This document shows, in pieces, positions 1 through 10,841 of a DNA stretch of 64,000 bases. The position numbers were made by a program, and so were the translations under genes. A model generated the notes under the pieces. It made no database searches, was not told the DNA's origin, and worked only from the letters and a program-made list of their open reading frames with translations. Within the stretch, counting starts at the first letter, position 1, and each line of letters begins with the position of its first letter. Origin of the DNA: Urinicoccus timonensis (lineage in GTDB: Bacteria; Bacillota; Clostridia; Tissierellales; Peptoniphilaceae); assembly GCF_900232945.1 (NCBI RefSeq), contig NZ_OCTU01000005.1:62001-126000 (forward strand), given 5' to 3'.

Positions 1-327
1 GATGGGAGTATTATAAACAAGGTTGGAACCCTACAAATTGCCATTTGTGCCAAATATTTTAATGTTCCATACTATTGCACGGGAATTCCTGACTTAAACC
101 ACCCTGATGCCAGGAGTGTAGATATTGAATTTAGAGATCCTGAAGAAACCTTATCAGCCCACCATATCAAACACACTCTAGAAGGAGTAAAGGGCTATTA
201 TCCTGCCTTTGATATTACGCCGCCAAGCCTAGTTAGCGAAATTATCACAGACCAAGGATCGTTTTTACCGGATGCCTTGGATAGCTACAAGGCCGACCAG
301 GCTAATTTTTATAATTTTGCCGTATAG
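1..327 (+). CDS. mtnA: S-methyl-5-thioribose-1-phosphate isomerase-like protein, C-terminal part
   Basis: The frame is open from the first base to a TAG at 325-327, giving the last 108 residues of a protein whose start lies outside the window. It opens with DGSIINKVGT, matching the NGDVANKIGT-type loop of the MtnA/eIF2B-alpha isomerase family, and continues with YFNVPYY, IEFRDPEE and PAFDITPPSLVSEII, all characteristic of the C-terminal Rossmann-like domain. MtnA interconverts methylthioribose-1-phosphate and methylthioribulose-1-phosphate in methionine salvage. The broader family includes ribose-1,5-bisphosphate isomerases, so the substrate is inferred. The next gene starts 8 bases later, suggesting one transcript. 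Confidence 0.8.
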   Translation, partial: DGSIINKVGTLQIAICAKYFNVPYYCTGIPDLNHPDARSVDIEFRDPEETLSAHHIKHTLEGVKGYYPAFDITPPSLVSEIITDQGSFLPDALDSYKADQANFYNFAV

Positions 328-335
328 GAGGGACC

Positions 336-911
336 ATGTTAGAAGAGGAAATTAAATTTATACTTGAACTGGATAAGATGAAATCTGTCTATCGTCGGAC
401 CTATATTACATCGGGAGATCGAAGAGAAAATGATGCAGAGCATAGTTTTCACATTGCCCTAATGGCACATTTGTTAAAAGACTATGCTGACAAACCCATT
501 GATGTAGATCGGGTTTGCAAGATGTTATTGGCCCACGATTTAGTGGAAATTGATGCAGGAGATACCTTTGCCTATGATACTAAGGGATATGAAGATAAAA
601 ATGAAAGGGAACTAAAGGCGGCTAATAGACTTTATGGCCTTTTAAAAGAAGACCAAGGAAAAGAATTTTTTGACCTATGGCTTGAATTTGAGGAAATGAA
701 AACAAATGATTCTCTTTATGCTAATGCCATGGACCGTCTACAACCCATTATGATGAATTATTATGGGAAAGTTGCAACCTGGGCCCTCTATCCTATTAGT
801 CGAGAAATGGTCTATAAGCGATTGGAACCTATAAGGGAAATTTCCAATCAGCTCTGGACCTATGCCTGCAATATAGTAGACGATTATTTTGATAAACATA
901 AAGGATTGTGA
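336..911 (+). CDS. HD-domain hydrolase, YfbR-like 5'-deoxynucleotidase family
   Basis: This 191-residue protein has the HD phosphohydrolase pattern: Arg20/Arg21, His36 in ENDAEHSFH, His67-Asp68 in LLAHDLVE, Glu71 and Asp133 in AMDRLQP. Size and motif spacing fit the YfbR group, which dephosphorylates deoxynucleoside monophosphates using a divalent metal in the cytoplasm. The start is ATG 336 behind GGAGGG in the short gap after the mtnA-like gene. The two-component regulator follows at once. The substrate is not readable from sequence; related HD proteins of this size can hydrolyse other nucleotides. Confidence 0.8.
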   Translation: MLEEEIKFILELDKMKSVYRRTYITSGDRRENDAEHSFHIALMAHLLKDYADKPIDVDRVCKMLLAHDLVEIDAGDTFAYDTKGYEDKNERELKAANRLYGLLKEDQGKEFFDLWLEFEEMKTNDSLYANAMDRLQPIMMNYYGKVATWALYPISREMVYKRLEPIREISNQLWTYACNIVDDYFDKHKGL

Positions 912-915
912 TAAA

Positions 916-1623
916 ATGGCTCGAAAAATATTATTAGTTGAAGACGAGGATGCAATTCGTAAGTTTGTGAAAATAAACTTAGAAAGAGAAGGTTACCAAG
1001 TTTTTGAAGCTGCTAGTGGAGAAGATGGGATTGAACTGGCAAAAAAGGAACATCCAGAAATTGTAGTTTTGGATATTATGTTGCCTGGCATTGATGGATT
1101 TGAAGTTTGTCGGATTTTGCGTCAAGAATTTCCCAATCTTGGAATCATTATGTTAACTGCAAAGGCTGAGGACCTGGATAAGATTATGGGCTTACAATTT
1201 GGTAGTGATGACTATATGACAAAGCCCTTTAATCCAACAGAATTAAGCTTACGTATCAAAAGTTTGGAAAGACGCTTGGATTCTAAAAATACGAAGACAT
1301 CAAAAGAAAGTGTTATTAATCACCCTCCTTTTGAATTAGACACCTATGCAAGAAAATTTTACTATCAATCTCAAGAAGTGGAATTAACTCCTACTGAATA
1401 TATTATTATGAAGCTCTTTATGGAGAATCCTGGAAAGGCTTTGAGAAGAGAAGAAATCCTAACCAAGGTTTGGGGAAATGAATATTTAGGAGACAGTAAG
1501 ATTGTGGATGTAAATATTCGTCGCTTACGGTCTAAGATTGAACAAAATCCCGCCAAACCCCGCTTTATTGAAACGGTTTGGGGAATGGGCTATCGATGGT
1601 TTATTGCAGAGGATGAACAGTGA
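916..1623 (+). CDS. OmpR/PhoB-family response regulator
   Basis: A 235-residue two-domain regulator. The receiver domain (about 1-120) has the acidic pair Glu9/Asp10, the phosphorylation site Asp53 in VVLDIMLPG, Thr81 and Lys103. The C-terminal winged-helix domain (about 140-232) carries the OmpR-type hallmarks ELTPTEYIIMKLF and VDVNIRRLRSKI. I chose ATG 916, with AAAGGA 11 bases upstream; a TTG at 889 would put nine extra residues before the canonical receiver start. The stop overlaps the GTG of the kinase gene by four bases (GTGA), so the pair is translationally coupled and surely cognate. The regulon is unknown. Confidence 0.93.
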   Translation: MARKILLVEDEDAIRKFVKINLEREGYQVFEAASGEDGIELAKKEHPEIVVLDIMLPGIDGFEVCRILRQEFPNLGIIMLTAKAEDLDKIMGLQFGSDDYMTKPFNPTELSLRIKSLERRLDSKNTKTSKESVINHPPFELDTYARKFYYQSQEVELTPTEYIIMKLFMENPGKALRREEILTKVWGNEYLGDSKIVDVNIRRLRSKIEQNPAKPRFIETVWGMGYRWFIAEDEQ

Positions 1624-3038
1624 AGAGGTCTATTGGAAGTCGGATTATTAATAGCTTTTTAATTATTATCCTATTAACAGTATCGATCATTGACATTCTT
1701 TTAATCACAGGTTACCGTCAATATTATTATAATACTGTTGAAAACAATCTTAGGTACCGCGTTGACAATGCCCAGGCAATTTACCAGGAAAACTATAAGC
1801 AATACTCCATTGAAGACTTTGCCTTAGAGAATGTAAGTCTACTTCCAGATTATGTAGAGGCAGAAGTACAAATTATTGATACTAGAGGGAATGTTTTATC
1901 AGATTCTCTAGGAGTTTTTCAAGACAATGTTCTTTTATACACGGATGTGCAAAAGGCTTTAAATGGAAAAATTACCTCTAGAGTTGGAACTGTAGAGTAT
2001 TCTGATGATTCTGTTATGAGTCTTTCTGCACCCTTAAAAGACCAAAATGGTGATATCAATGGTCTGATCAGGCTGAATGTTTCTTTAAGCAAAGTCAATA
2101 GTCAAATTCGCTATGTAGCTTTTCTCTTAGTCGCTATTAGCTTATTAATTATAGGAATTTCTTTATTGGCAAGTATTGTGCTAGCCAAATCCATTGTTCG
2201 GCCCATTGATGAGCTTACTGCCGTGGCAGAAGAAATGGCCAATGGCCATTATAAGGTTCGAGCTAACCTAAACAGCAATGACGAATTGGGTAAGCTTGGT
2301 TATACCTTAAATACTTTAGCGGAGGAGATTTTAAAAAAGGATCAAATTAAAAACGACTTTATATCCTCCATCTCTCATGAGCTAAGGACCCCTTTAACCT
2401 CTATTAAAGGTTGGGCGTCTATTTTAATGAACTTAAATGAAGATGAAAAACAGCTTTATATAGAGGGGCTGGACATCATTCAAAATGAGTCGGACCGTTT
2501 AGCCAAAATGGTGGAAGAATTATTGGATTTTTCTAGGTACATTTCTGGGAGAATCACCTTAGACAAGGACATTTTCAACCTGGCCACAACCTGCAGCAAT
2601 GTCTGTATGCAAATGGAACCCAAAGCAAATATGGCCCATGTTCAATTGAGTCTAGAAATACAAAATTCTGTTATGGTTTATATAGGGGATGAAAATAGGA
2701 TAAAGCAACTTCTGATCAACCTCTTGGATAATGCAATTAAGTTTACAGAAGAAAATGGTTGGATTAAGCTGACAAGCTATGTTGATGAAGATGACTATAT
2801 CATCTTAGTATCAGATAATGGAGTTGGCATGTCCAAGGAAGAATTGGACCATGTAAAAGAAAAATTCTACAAAGGAAAACATTCTAAGAGCCATAGTGGC
2901 ATCGGCCTATCTATAGCTGATGAGATTGTTAAGTTACATGGTGGGCATATGGACATCTTTTCAGAAGAAAATGTGGGTACAACCATCAAAATATCTTTGC
3001 CTTATGATAAGAATGTAGAGGTGAAAAATGAGGCTTAA
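1620..3038 (+). CDS. sensor histidine kinase (TM-sensor-TM-HAMP-HisKA-HATPase)
   Basis: A 472-residue membrane kinase. TM1 is about residues 9-30, an extracytoplasmic sensor about 31-163, TM2 about 165-188, and HAMP follows (IVRPIDELTAVAEEMANG). The H-box ISSISHELRTPLTS holds the phospho-acceptor His253. The ATPase domain has an N-box (LLINLLDNAIKF), G1 (VSDNGVGMS) and G2 (HSGIGLSIADEIVKLHGG). It starts at GTG 1620, overlapping the regulator stop. The architecture resembles WalK/PhoR-type kinases but no PAS domain is evident. The signal sensed is unknown. The overlapping downstream lipoprotein may be an accessory or target. Confidence 0.92.
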   Translation: MKRSIGSRIINSFLIIILLTVSIIDILLITGYRQYYYNTVENNLRYRVDNAQAIYQENYKQYSIEDFALENVSLLPDYVEAEVQIIDTRGNVLSDSLGVFQDNVLLYTDVQKALNGKITSRVGTVEYSDDSVMSLSAPLKDQNGDINGLIRLNVSLSKVNSQIRYVAFLLVAISLLIIGISLLASIVLAKSIVRPIDELTAVAEEMANGHYKVRANLNSNDELGKLGYTLNTLAEEILKKDQIKNDFISSISHELRTPLTSIKGWASILMNLNEDEKQLYIEGLDIIQNESDRLAKMVEELLDFSRYISGRITLDKDIFNLATTCSNVCMQMEPKANMAHVQLSLEIQNSVMVYIGDENRIKQLLINLLDNAIKFTEENGWIKLTSYVDEDDYIILVSDNGVGMSKEELDHVKEKFYKGKHSKSHSGIGLSIADEIVKLHGGHMDIFSEENVGTTIKISLPYDKNVEVKNEA

Positions 3039-3531
3039 ACCATTCATTTTGTTGGGCCTAGTTTTATTATTAACTGGGTGCCAAAATGTGACCCTACAGA
3101 TTAATAATGCCTATGATCCACCGGGAATAAACCGGGCTCCCATCGAAGGGAAGTGGACAATTATTAAGACAATTTTTACACCAGAAAATCGCCTGGATGA
3201 TTTTTCTTATAAAAAATACATCGGAAAGGACCTAATCATTAGCTCCAAAGCAGTTATTATTGATAATACTGTAATTCATAAACCGTCCTTTCAAATTCGA
3301 AGGATCAATAGCAGCCTTCTTTTAGAAAGAGAATTTAATACCACAAAAGAGGCCATAGGAATCAAAGGAGACTATTTATACATCATTGATATTTATGAAA
3401 ATGAAAGTAAATATTTTGAAGTTTACAGGGAAAAAGATGACCTGGCTTATATCAACATAAATGGAATATTTATGCAAATCAAAAAAACATCTGACCAGGT
3501 GACGGATAAGGATATTGAAAACTTTTCTTAG
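3028..3531 (+). CDS. putative lipoprotein encoded with the two-component system
   Basis: A 167-residue protein with a clear lipoprotein signal peptide: MRLKPF, a hydrophobic core, then the lipobox LLTGC with Cys18 as the lipidated residue. The mature part is mostly beta-like and polar and I do not recognise a family. It overlaps the kinase gene by 11 bases, so it is very likely co-expressed with it and could be an extracytoplasmic accessory of the sensor. That role is inferred only from context. Start ATG 3028 follows GTAGAGGTG. Confidence 0.8.
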   Translation: MRLKPFILLGLVLLLTGCQNVTLQINNAYDPPGINRAPIEGKWTIIKTIFTPENRLDDFSYKKYIGKDLIISSKAVIIDNTVIHKPSFQIRRINSSLLLEREFNTTKEAIGIKGDYLYIIDIYENESKYFEVYREKDDLAYININGIFMQIKKTSDQVTDKDIENFS

Positions 3532-3581
3532 TCGGGCTTTGACAAATGTATCGGAAATGTTAAAAATGAAAAGGAGTAAAA

Positions 3582-3884
3582 ATGGATAAAATATTAACCG
3601 CCCTCAGTGGCCATTATGAGTTTATTATCATTTGTATTATTACAATCCTTCTTGCGATGTTCATTACCTTTATTATGAACTTATTTGCTAAAGATTTGAC
3701 CTTTTTAAAGTACCTACCTTCCTTAGTATTTATTTTAATAGGGGTTGTTTCGCTCTTAAGCGTCTTGAACCATCTCTTTGATTCTTCAAGTTTAAACAAC
3801 ATTCTTGTTGCTGTTATTTGCCTAACTTCAGGGATTTGCAGCCTATTGTTCGCCTTGATTATAGGGGTTATTCATAAGCAATAA
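3582..3884 (+). CDS. small three-helix membrane protein, unknown function
   Basis: A 100-residue, very hydrophobic protein with three predicted membrane segments (about 13-37, 43-62 and 71-96) and no catalytic motif. ATG 3582 is preceded by AAAAGGAG. The size and pattern recall YesK-like small membrane proteins, but the match is not strong enough to name it. It lies 50 bases after the lipoprotein gene. A TTGACA at 3539-3544 followed by an A-rich -10-like stretch could be a weak promoter of its own. Confidence 0.65.
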   Translation: MDKILTALSGHYEFIIICIITILLAMFITFIMNLFAKDLTFLKYLPSLVFILIGVVSLLSVLNHLFDSSSLNNILVAVICLTSGICSLLFALIIGVIHKQ

Positions 3885-3888
3885 AGGG

Positions 3889-3920
3889 AGCCTTGTCCTA
3901 TTACCAGCATTAAGGCTTTT
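3889..3920 (+). terminator. weak hairpin, possible terminator
   Basis: AGCCTT (3889-3894) pairs with AAGGCT (3912-3917), followed by TTTT. The loop is long and the stem only six pairs, so this is a weak candidate for the end of the small membrane-protein transcript. Confidence 0.35.
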
Positions 3921-3952
3921 CATTCTATTAATAAATAATTACTGTGAATCTT

Positions 3953-3983
3953 TTGCCAAATCTTAACCTATTTTTGGTATAAT
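3953..3983 (+). promoter_or_regulatory. promoter with extended -10 for the orphan gene at 4014
   Basis: TATAAT at 3978-3983 is preceded by TG at 3975-3976, giving the extended -10 TGGTATAAT. TTGCCA at 3953-3958 is a candidate -35 but the spacer of 19 is long; the extended -10 may compensate. It sits 30 bases before ATG 4014, which has its own AAGGAGG. Confidence 0.65.
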
Positions 3984-4013
3984 ATTTTTAATCAAATCAG
4001 CAAGGAGGAATTT

Positions 4014-4778
4014 ATGTTTTCTGTTCTAAAAAAAGAACAAGTAAATTTACATACTGTTCAAAAAAACAAAGACATCAAAACAACTTTATTAAATAAATTC
4101 CTCTTTGAAGATGATAGCACTTGTTTACAAATTCTCTTGAATCTGTATAATATTGAAGATTCTATTGAGAATGTCTTACCTAGCTATATTTCGATGAAAA
4201 ACTTAAAGTCAGATATTATCCGCTATCTAAATCCTAATCAAGGACGAGAGCTTGTAGCACAAAATGTGACGAATTTAATCCATGGAGATATTACCAGATT
4301 GGAGCTTTGTGTTTATCTAGAAGGCTATCGGATGGGATATAAGTCTAAAAAATGGTCCAACCAGCTTGAAATTTTAACTTTTAACCACGTTTCTGTTGAG
4401 GATATTTATAAATCAGCCTTTATTCCTAAGGATTTGGACCAATGTAAGGAAATTTACCTTTTCCGGCAGAAGTTAGATAACATCATTGAAAAGGATGATA
4501 AGATCCAAAAGTTTTTATTTGACTTAGTCCACATTTATTCTAAAAAGGTACTAAGGCCAAAAATATTCCATATTAATAAATACTTGGATCGTCAACTTAT
4601 GATTGACTATGATTCTGATGAAATATCTTTTGTAGAAGCTCATTTACCCTTAAGGTTTCGTGATATTTCCTGTATGTATAAAAGGCTACTTAACTTTTTG
4701 GTCCGCGATTGTATGCGGGTCTATCAAAAGGCCTACTGGGATGGAATGAATAATCAAGTAATGAAGAGGTATCATTGA
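4014..4778 (+). CDS. unknown protein, 254 residues, single-gene transcript
   Basis: I do not recognise this protein. It appears cytosolic (no signal peptide or membrane segment), largely helical, and rich in Lys, Leu and Asp. Conspicuous stretches are YLNPNQGRELVAQNVTNLI in the middle and a C-terminal part rich in aromatic and basic residues (SCMYKRLLNFLVRDCMRVYQKAYWDG). It has its own promoter and AAGGAGG site upstream, and its TGA overlaps the first base of a near-ideal terminator, so it is transcribed alone between a membrane-protein gene and ruvC. The regulatory framing makes it a real gene. Confidence 0.75.
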   Translation: MFSVLKKEQVNLHTVQKNKDIKTTLLNKFLFEDDSTCLQILLNLYNIEDSIENVLPSYISMKNLKSDIIRYLNPNQGRELVAQNVTNLIHGDITRLELCVYLEGYRMGYKSKKWSNQLEILTFNHVSVEDIYKSAFIPKDLDQCKEIYLFRQKLDNIIEKDDKIQKFLFDLVHIYSKKVLRPKIFHINKYLDRQLMIDYDSDEISFVEAHLPLRFRDISCMYKRLLNFLVRDCMRVYQKAYWDGMNNQVMKRYH

Positions 4779-4809
4779 CTAAGTTATCCTGGGATAACTT
4801 AGTTTTTTT
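4778..4809 (+). terminator. intrinsic terminator after the 4014 gene
   Basis: ACTAAGTTATCC (4778-4789) is the exact reverse complement of GGATAACTTAGT (4792-4803). Seven T residues follow (4803-4809). The stem starts on the last base of the stop codon. It also excludes translation of ruvC from an upstream TTG at 4775. Confidence 0.9.
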
Positions 4810-4894
4810 ATTAGAAAATAAATTAGTCTTTGGAGAAGGAAATTCTCATCTAAATATCTTCTTTAGACTGATAAATAGTAAGGAGTATGATAAA

Positions 4895-5389
4895 ATGATT
4901 ATAATGGGTTTAGATCCAGGACTAGCTATTGTGGGCTACGGATTTATTGAAAAAATTGGCAATTCATACAAGGTTATTGACTATGATGCCATTACAACAC
5001 CAGCGGGAATGCCTAGCAGTCAACGTCTAGAACATATCTATAAGGAAATGTTAAGGCTGATTGAGCTTTATCAACCTGATGAGCTAGCTATTGAAGAACT
5101 TTTTTTCAATAAAAATGTAAAAACTGCTATTTCAGTTGCCCAGGCTAGGGGGGTAGAAATTCTCTCTGCTCAAATAAAAAATATACCTATTTATGAGTAT
5201 ACACCCTTACAAGTTAAGCAGGGATTGGTGGGGTATGGTCGAGCGGATAAAAAACAAATCCAGCACATGGTAAAAATTTTATTAAATTTGCCAGAAATAC
5301 CCAAGCCTGATGATGTAGCAGATGCTTTGGCCATTGCCTTAACCCATGGTCATACAGGCAAGTTTAAGTCCCAGTATTTAATGGAGTAA
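4895..5389 (+). CDS. ruvC: crossover junction endodeoxyribonuclease RuvC
   Basis: RuvC cleaves Holliday junctions delivered by RuvAB. The 164-residue chain has the RNase-H-like catalytic carboxylates: Asp7 in MGLDPG, Glu67 in AIEELFF, and Asp140 and Asp143 in KPDDVADALAIA. I chose ATG 4895, with AAGGAG at 4880-4885, which gives the family's usual length. The open frame runs 40 codons further upstream to a TTG, but that stretch contains the preceding gene's terminator. Three bases separate it from ruvA, so the three ruv genes are together, as in many Clostridia but unlike Bacillus, which uses RecU. Confidence 0.96.
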   Translation: MIIMGLDPGLAIVGYGFIEKIGNSYKVIDYDAITTPAGMPSSQRLEHIYKEMLRLIELYQPDELAIEELFFNKNVKTAISVAQARGVEILSAQIKNIPIYEYTPLQVKQGLVGYGRADKKQIQHMVKILLNLPEIPKPDDVADALAIALTHGHTGKFKSQYLME

Positions 5390-5392
5390 AGA

Positions 5393-5971
5393 ATGATTGA
5401 TTATATAAAGGGAAGTATTTATCAAATTACAAATGATGCTGTGGTCATAGACAAGGGCGGAATTGGTATTAAGGTCTTGATGCCATCCACCTCTTTAAAA
5501 AAACTATCGGAAGGTCAAGAAACTACAATTTTTACCGACCTTGTGGTTAGGGAAGATGATATCTCCCTCTATGGTTTTATTGACCTCCACGAAAGACAAA
5601 TGTACCAACTTTTAATTACGGTATCTGGGATTGGACCCAAGGTTGCCATGAATATATTAGGAGGAATGGACTCCAACCTCCTGCAAAAGAGTATTTTACT
5701 GGAAGATTTTTCTGTATTAACTCAGGCTCCTGGAGTGGGGAAAAAAACAGCCCAAAGGATAGTTGTAGAATTAAAAGACAAACTATCTAAAATGGATTCA
5801 TTTGCTCCATCGGATGTAGAAGTTCAACAAATCCACAGCCTAGATAATCCTGCCCTTGAAGCCTTGATTCAATTGGGTTATCAAGAAAAAGAAGCCAATA
5901 AGATGTTGCAAGGAATTGATAAAAACCAACCCATCGAATTGATTTTAAGACAAGCCTTAAAGAATAGATAG
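5393..5971 (+). CDS. ruvA: Holliday junction branch-migration protein RuvA
   Basis: This 192-residue protein begins MIDYIKGSI, the usual RuvA OB-fold start, and has the two helix-hairpin-helix segments: [16 protein letters not shown] near 82-97 and [23 protein letters not shown] near 110-132. The C-terminal domain III (about 147-192) contacts RuvB. RuvA tetramers bind the four-way junction and load RuvB. It starts 3 bases after ruvC and ends 8 bases before ruvB. Confidence 0.96.
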   Translation: MIDYIKGSIYQITNDAVVIDKGGIGIKVLMPSTSLKKLSEGQETTIFTDLVVREDDISLYGFIDLHERQMYQLLITVSGIGPKVAMNILGGMDSNLLQKSILLEDFSVLTQAPGVGKKTAQRIVVELKDKLSKMDSFAPSDVEVQQIHSLDNPALEALIQLGYQEKEANKMLQGIDKNQPIELILRQALKNR

Positions 5972-5979
5972 GAGTTCAT

Positions 5980-6975
5980 ATGGAACGAATCGTCGATTCA
6001 GGAGAATTACTGGAAGATAAGGAACAATCAAATTTAAGACCTCGTTGGCTCTATGAATATATAGGGCAAGATAAGGCTAAGAAAAAATTAGATATTTTTA
6101 TTCAAGCAGCCAAATTAAGAAATGAACCCCTGGACCATGTTTTACTTCATGGGCCGCCAGGATTGGGAAAAACCACTTTGGCTGGTATCGTGGCTAACGA
6201 AATGGGAGTTCAAATGAAAGTAACCTCTGGCCCTGCTATTGAGAGGGCAGGAGATTTAGCTTCCATTTTAACAAATTTAAACGAAAATGATGTTTTGTTT
6301 ATTGATGAAATTCATAGAATTCATCGAACGGTTGAGGAAATTCTCTACTCAGCTATGGAAGATTTTGCCTTGGATTTAATGGTTGGCAAGGGCCCTTCTG
6401 CCCAAAGTATCCGTTTGGACATCAATCATTTTACCCTGATTGGAGCGACCACTCGAGCCGGACAACTCAGCTCGCCCTTAAGAGACCGTTTTGGAGTCCC
6501 CATTAATCTGGAACTCTACAGCGTAGAGAGTCTCCTAGAAATCATCCATCGGTCAGCCAAAATTTTAGATGTACCTATTGATGAAGAAGGAGCCTTGGAA
6601 ATTGCCAAACGATCTAGGGGAACTCCTAGAATCGCCAACCGCCTCTTAAAAAGAGTTAGAGACTATGCCCAGGTCCTGGGTAAGGGAGTCATCACTCGAG
6701 AAAAAGCAGATGAAGCCTTAAAGTTATTAGAAATTGATAATTATGGTCTAGACCGGCTAGATCGAAGAATCATAGAAACTATGATTCTACAATTTGCTGG
6801 TCGTCCCGTTGGCATTGACACCATTGCTGCTAGCGTGGGAGAAGAAAAAATAACTATCGAAGATGTATATGAACCTTACTTGATGCAAATAGGCTTTTTA
6901 CAAAGAACGCCACGGGGAAGAATACCCACTAAAAAAGCTTATGACCACTTCAATATTCCCTTCCAGGAAAATTAA
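5980..6975 (+). CDS. ruvB: Holliday junction DNA helicase RuvB
   Basis: A 331-residue AAA+ motor. Walker A is GPPGLGKTT (58-66), Walker B is VLFIDEIHR with Asp109/Glu110, sensor I is IGATTRAG, and the arginine-finger segment is SPLRDRFG. The C-terminal winged helix ends with the family signature [10 protein letters not shown]. It drives ATP-dependent branch migration with RuvA. The start ATG 5980 follows ATAGGAG. A SpoIID-like gene follows after nine bases, so the operon continues into envelope and tRNA-modification genes. Confidence 0.97.
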   Translation: MERIVDSGELLEDKEQSNLRPRWLYEYIGQDKAKKKLDIFIQAAKLRNEPLDHVLLHGPPGLGKTTLAGIVANEMGVQMKVTSGPAIERAGDLASILTNLNENDVLFIDEIHRIHRTVEEILYSAMEDFALDLMVGKGPSAQSIRLDINHFTLIGATTRAGQLSSPLRDRFGVPINLELYSVESLLEIIHRSAKILDVPIDEEGALEIAKRSRGTPRIANRLLKRVRDYAQVLGKGVITREKADEALKLLEIDNYGLDRLDRRIIETMILQFAGRPVGIDTIAASVGEEKITIEDVYEPYLMQIGFLQRTPRGRIPTKKAYDHFNIPFQEN

Positions 6976-6984
6976 GGAGAAACT

Positions 6985-8211
6985 ATGAAAAAATATCTTT
7001 TTTTACTAATTTTACTTTGTGGGGTCTTGCTTCCAACAAGCTATTATGGAGCAAGTGAAGACTTACTTATTAAAATTGGTCCTACCATAAAGAATGGCCA
7101 GGAAGTTCAAATGACTTCTGATGGGGCCTTGTACAATGACTGGACAGACCTATCTAATTCGGTCCGATTGACTAATGACTATGGGCAAATCAAGGTAAAT
7201 GGTCAAACCATCAGCCAAATATCCACCCAAGGAAGCTTTATTGGATATAAGGATAATAAGTACCGAGGAGACTTCGTTTTTTTAAACTCTGGTACAGATG
7301 TTTTCGTTTGCAATCGAATTAACTTAGAGGACTATATACGAGGTGTTCTACCCTACGAAATGAGTCCATCCTTTCCACTTGAAGCTCTTAAAGCTCAAGC
7401 CGTTGCATCTAGAGGCTTTGCCTTGTCCAATAAAAATAAATACATCAAGTATGGTTATAATTTGGATGATACAACAAACTCTCAAGTTTATCGAGGAATG
7501 AAATCCGAAACAAGTCGCACGAACCAAGCAGTGGATGAAACTAGGGGTATTGTGCCCTATTATATGAACAACTATGCTGAAACAATTTTTCATGCCACTA
7601 GTGGCGGTTATACTGTTTCGGCAAATGAAGCTTGGGGCGGAAGAGGAGTCCCCTATTTAATCGCCAGAGAAGACCCCTATTCAGTTAATACTCGAGCTGC
7701 AAAGTGGACTTATAAAATTAGCCAAGAAAAACTAAAAAATCTTTTTGAAAAAGCTTATCCTGAAATTGGTAGCCTGGAAGACATCCAAATCCAGGACACC
7801 TATAATAATCGTAGGGTAAAGACCCTATCTTTGATGGGAAGTCGCTCTTCAAAAACCATTAAGGCCAGTGAATTTCGATCTATTTTAGGGAATACCAATG
7901 TGAAAAGTACCTGGTTTACCCTTAATTCTTTTGATCCATCCAATGACGATAGTAACTTTTATGTCCTATCTGCCCAAGGGATTAAAAAACAAGCCTCCAT
8001 CTATACAACGGCTAAAGAATGGATTAGTAAGAAAGCCAATAATCAGTCTGGAACTCTTTCTTCAAAGGAGGACTTTGTTGTCCAAGGAAGAGGCTATGGT
8101 CATGGTGTTGGCATGAGCCAATATGGAGCTGTAGAAATGGCCAAACAAGGAAAAAATTATCGGAATATTTTATTGTATTACTATCCGGCCATTGAATTAA
8201 GGAATTATTGA
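6985..8211 (+). CDS. SpoIID/LytB-domain secreted protein
   Basis: A 408-residue protein with an N-terminal signal peptide (MKKYLFLLILLCGVLLP) and a SpoIID/LytB core. That core contains the landmarks LEDYIRGVLPYEMSPSFPLE followed by ALKAQAVASRGFAL, and the C-terminal GRGYGHGVGMSQYGA. SpoIID is a lytic transglycosylase acting on denuded peptidoglycan glycan; LytB-type relatives act in vegetative wall remodelling. The ruvB-spoIID-like-queA order is common in Clostridia, including non-sporulating lineages, so this does not by itself indicate sporulation. Start ATG 6985 follows AAGGAG. Confidence 0.88.
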   Translation: MKKYLFLLILLCGVLLPTSYYGASEDLLIKIGPTIKNGQEVQMTSDGALYNDWTDLSNSVRLTNDYGQIKVNGQTISQISTQGSFIGYKDNKYRGDFVFLNSGTDVFVCNRINLEDYIRGVLPYEMSPSFPLEALKAQAVASRGFALSNKNKYIKYGYNLDDTTNSQVYRGMKSETSRTNQAVDETRGIVPYYMNNYAETIFHATSGGYTVSANEAWGGRGVPYLIAREDPYSVNTRAAKWTYKISQEKLKNLFEKAYPEIGSLEDIQIQDTYNNRRVKTLSLMGSRSSKTIKASEFRSILGNTNVKSTWFTLNSFDPSNDDSNFYVLSAQGIKKQASIYTTAKEWISKKANNQSGTLSSKEDFVVQGRGYGHGVGMSQYGAVEMAKQGKNYRNILLYYYPAIELRNY

Positions 8212-8213
8212 TT

Positions 8214-10378
<2,165 letters not shown>

Positions 10379-10389
10379 AGGGAGGACAT

Positions 10390-10680
10390 ATGGACTTAAT
10401 AGGTAGCTTACAATCTCCATTTATCCGAAGCATCATTCCCATGGTAGTTATGCTTGCTTTTTTCTATTTCGTTTTAGTGAGACCACAAAAGAAACGTGAA
10501 AAAACAGTAGATGACATGAGAAACAACTTAAAAGTTGGGGATGAGATTCTTACAATTGGTGGCCTTATGGGTAAGATCATCATGGTTAAAGAAGACTACG
10601 TCGTTATTGAAAGCTCTGGATTGAACACTAGAATCGACGTCATGAAGTGGGGCGTACATTCCGTAACAAAAAGTAAATAA
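10390..10680 (+). CDS. yajC: preprotein translocase accessory subunit YajC
   Basis: A 96-residue single-span membrane protein of the YajC family: a hydrophobic segment near 14-33 (IIPMVVMLAFFYFVLVRPQ) ending in the family motif RPQKKREK, then a small soluble domain with VGDEILTIGGLMGKI. It associates with SecDF. ATG 10390 has GGGAGGA just upstream; a TTG at 10375 inside the tgt stop is less likely. The tgt-yajC linkage is conserved across bacteria. Here the SCIFF peptide gene follows after 14 bases. Confidence 0.93.
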   Translation: MDLIGSLQSPFIRSIIPMVVMLAFFYFVLVRPQKKREKTVDDMRNNLKVGDEILTIGGLMGKIIMVKEDYVVIESSGLNTRIDVMKWGVHSVTKSK

Positions 10681-10694
10681 ATAGGAGGATTTTT

Positions 10695-10841
10695 ATGAAA
10701 TACATAAAAACCATGACAAAAAGAAATTTAAAGCAAAGCTTAAAATATGGTGGATGTGGTGAATGTCAAACATCTTGCCAATCTGCTTGTAAAACATCTT
10801 GTACAGTCGGAAATCAAAAATGTGAACAAAAAAACAGGTAA
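10695..10841 (+). CDS. scfA: SCIFF precursor peptide (six-cysteine RiPP)
   Basis: A 48-residue peptide: a basic leader (MKYIKTMTKRNLKQSLKYGG) and a core with six cysteines at 21, 24, 28, 32, 36 and 43. The arrangement CGECQTSCQSACKTSC matches the SCIFF (six Cys in forty-five) family found across Clostridia. The downstream radical-SAM enzyme forms Cys-to-Thr type thioether crosslinks in such peptides; Thr26, Thr34 and Thr37 are available acceptors. ATG 10695 has AGGAGG eight bases upstream. The peptide's biological role is not established in any species I know of. A terminator-like hairpin separates it from the maturase. Confidence 0.93.
   Translation: MKYIKTMTKRNLKQSLKYGGCGECQTSCQSACKTSCTVGNQKCEQKNR

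Noticed and set aside
4775..4894. RuvC starting 40 codons earlier at TTG 4775
   Set aside because: That stretch contains the perfect terminator of the preceding gene, and ATG 4895 has AAGGAG and the family start MIIMGLDPG.
6985..8211. SpoIID-like gene as proof of sporulation
   Set aside because: SpoIID/LytB domains occur in this same gene order in non-sporulating Clostridia-related bacteria; no other sporulation gene is here.
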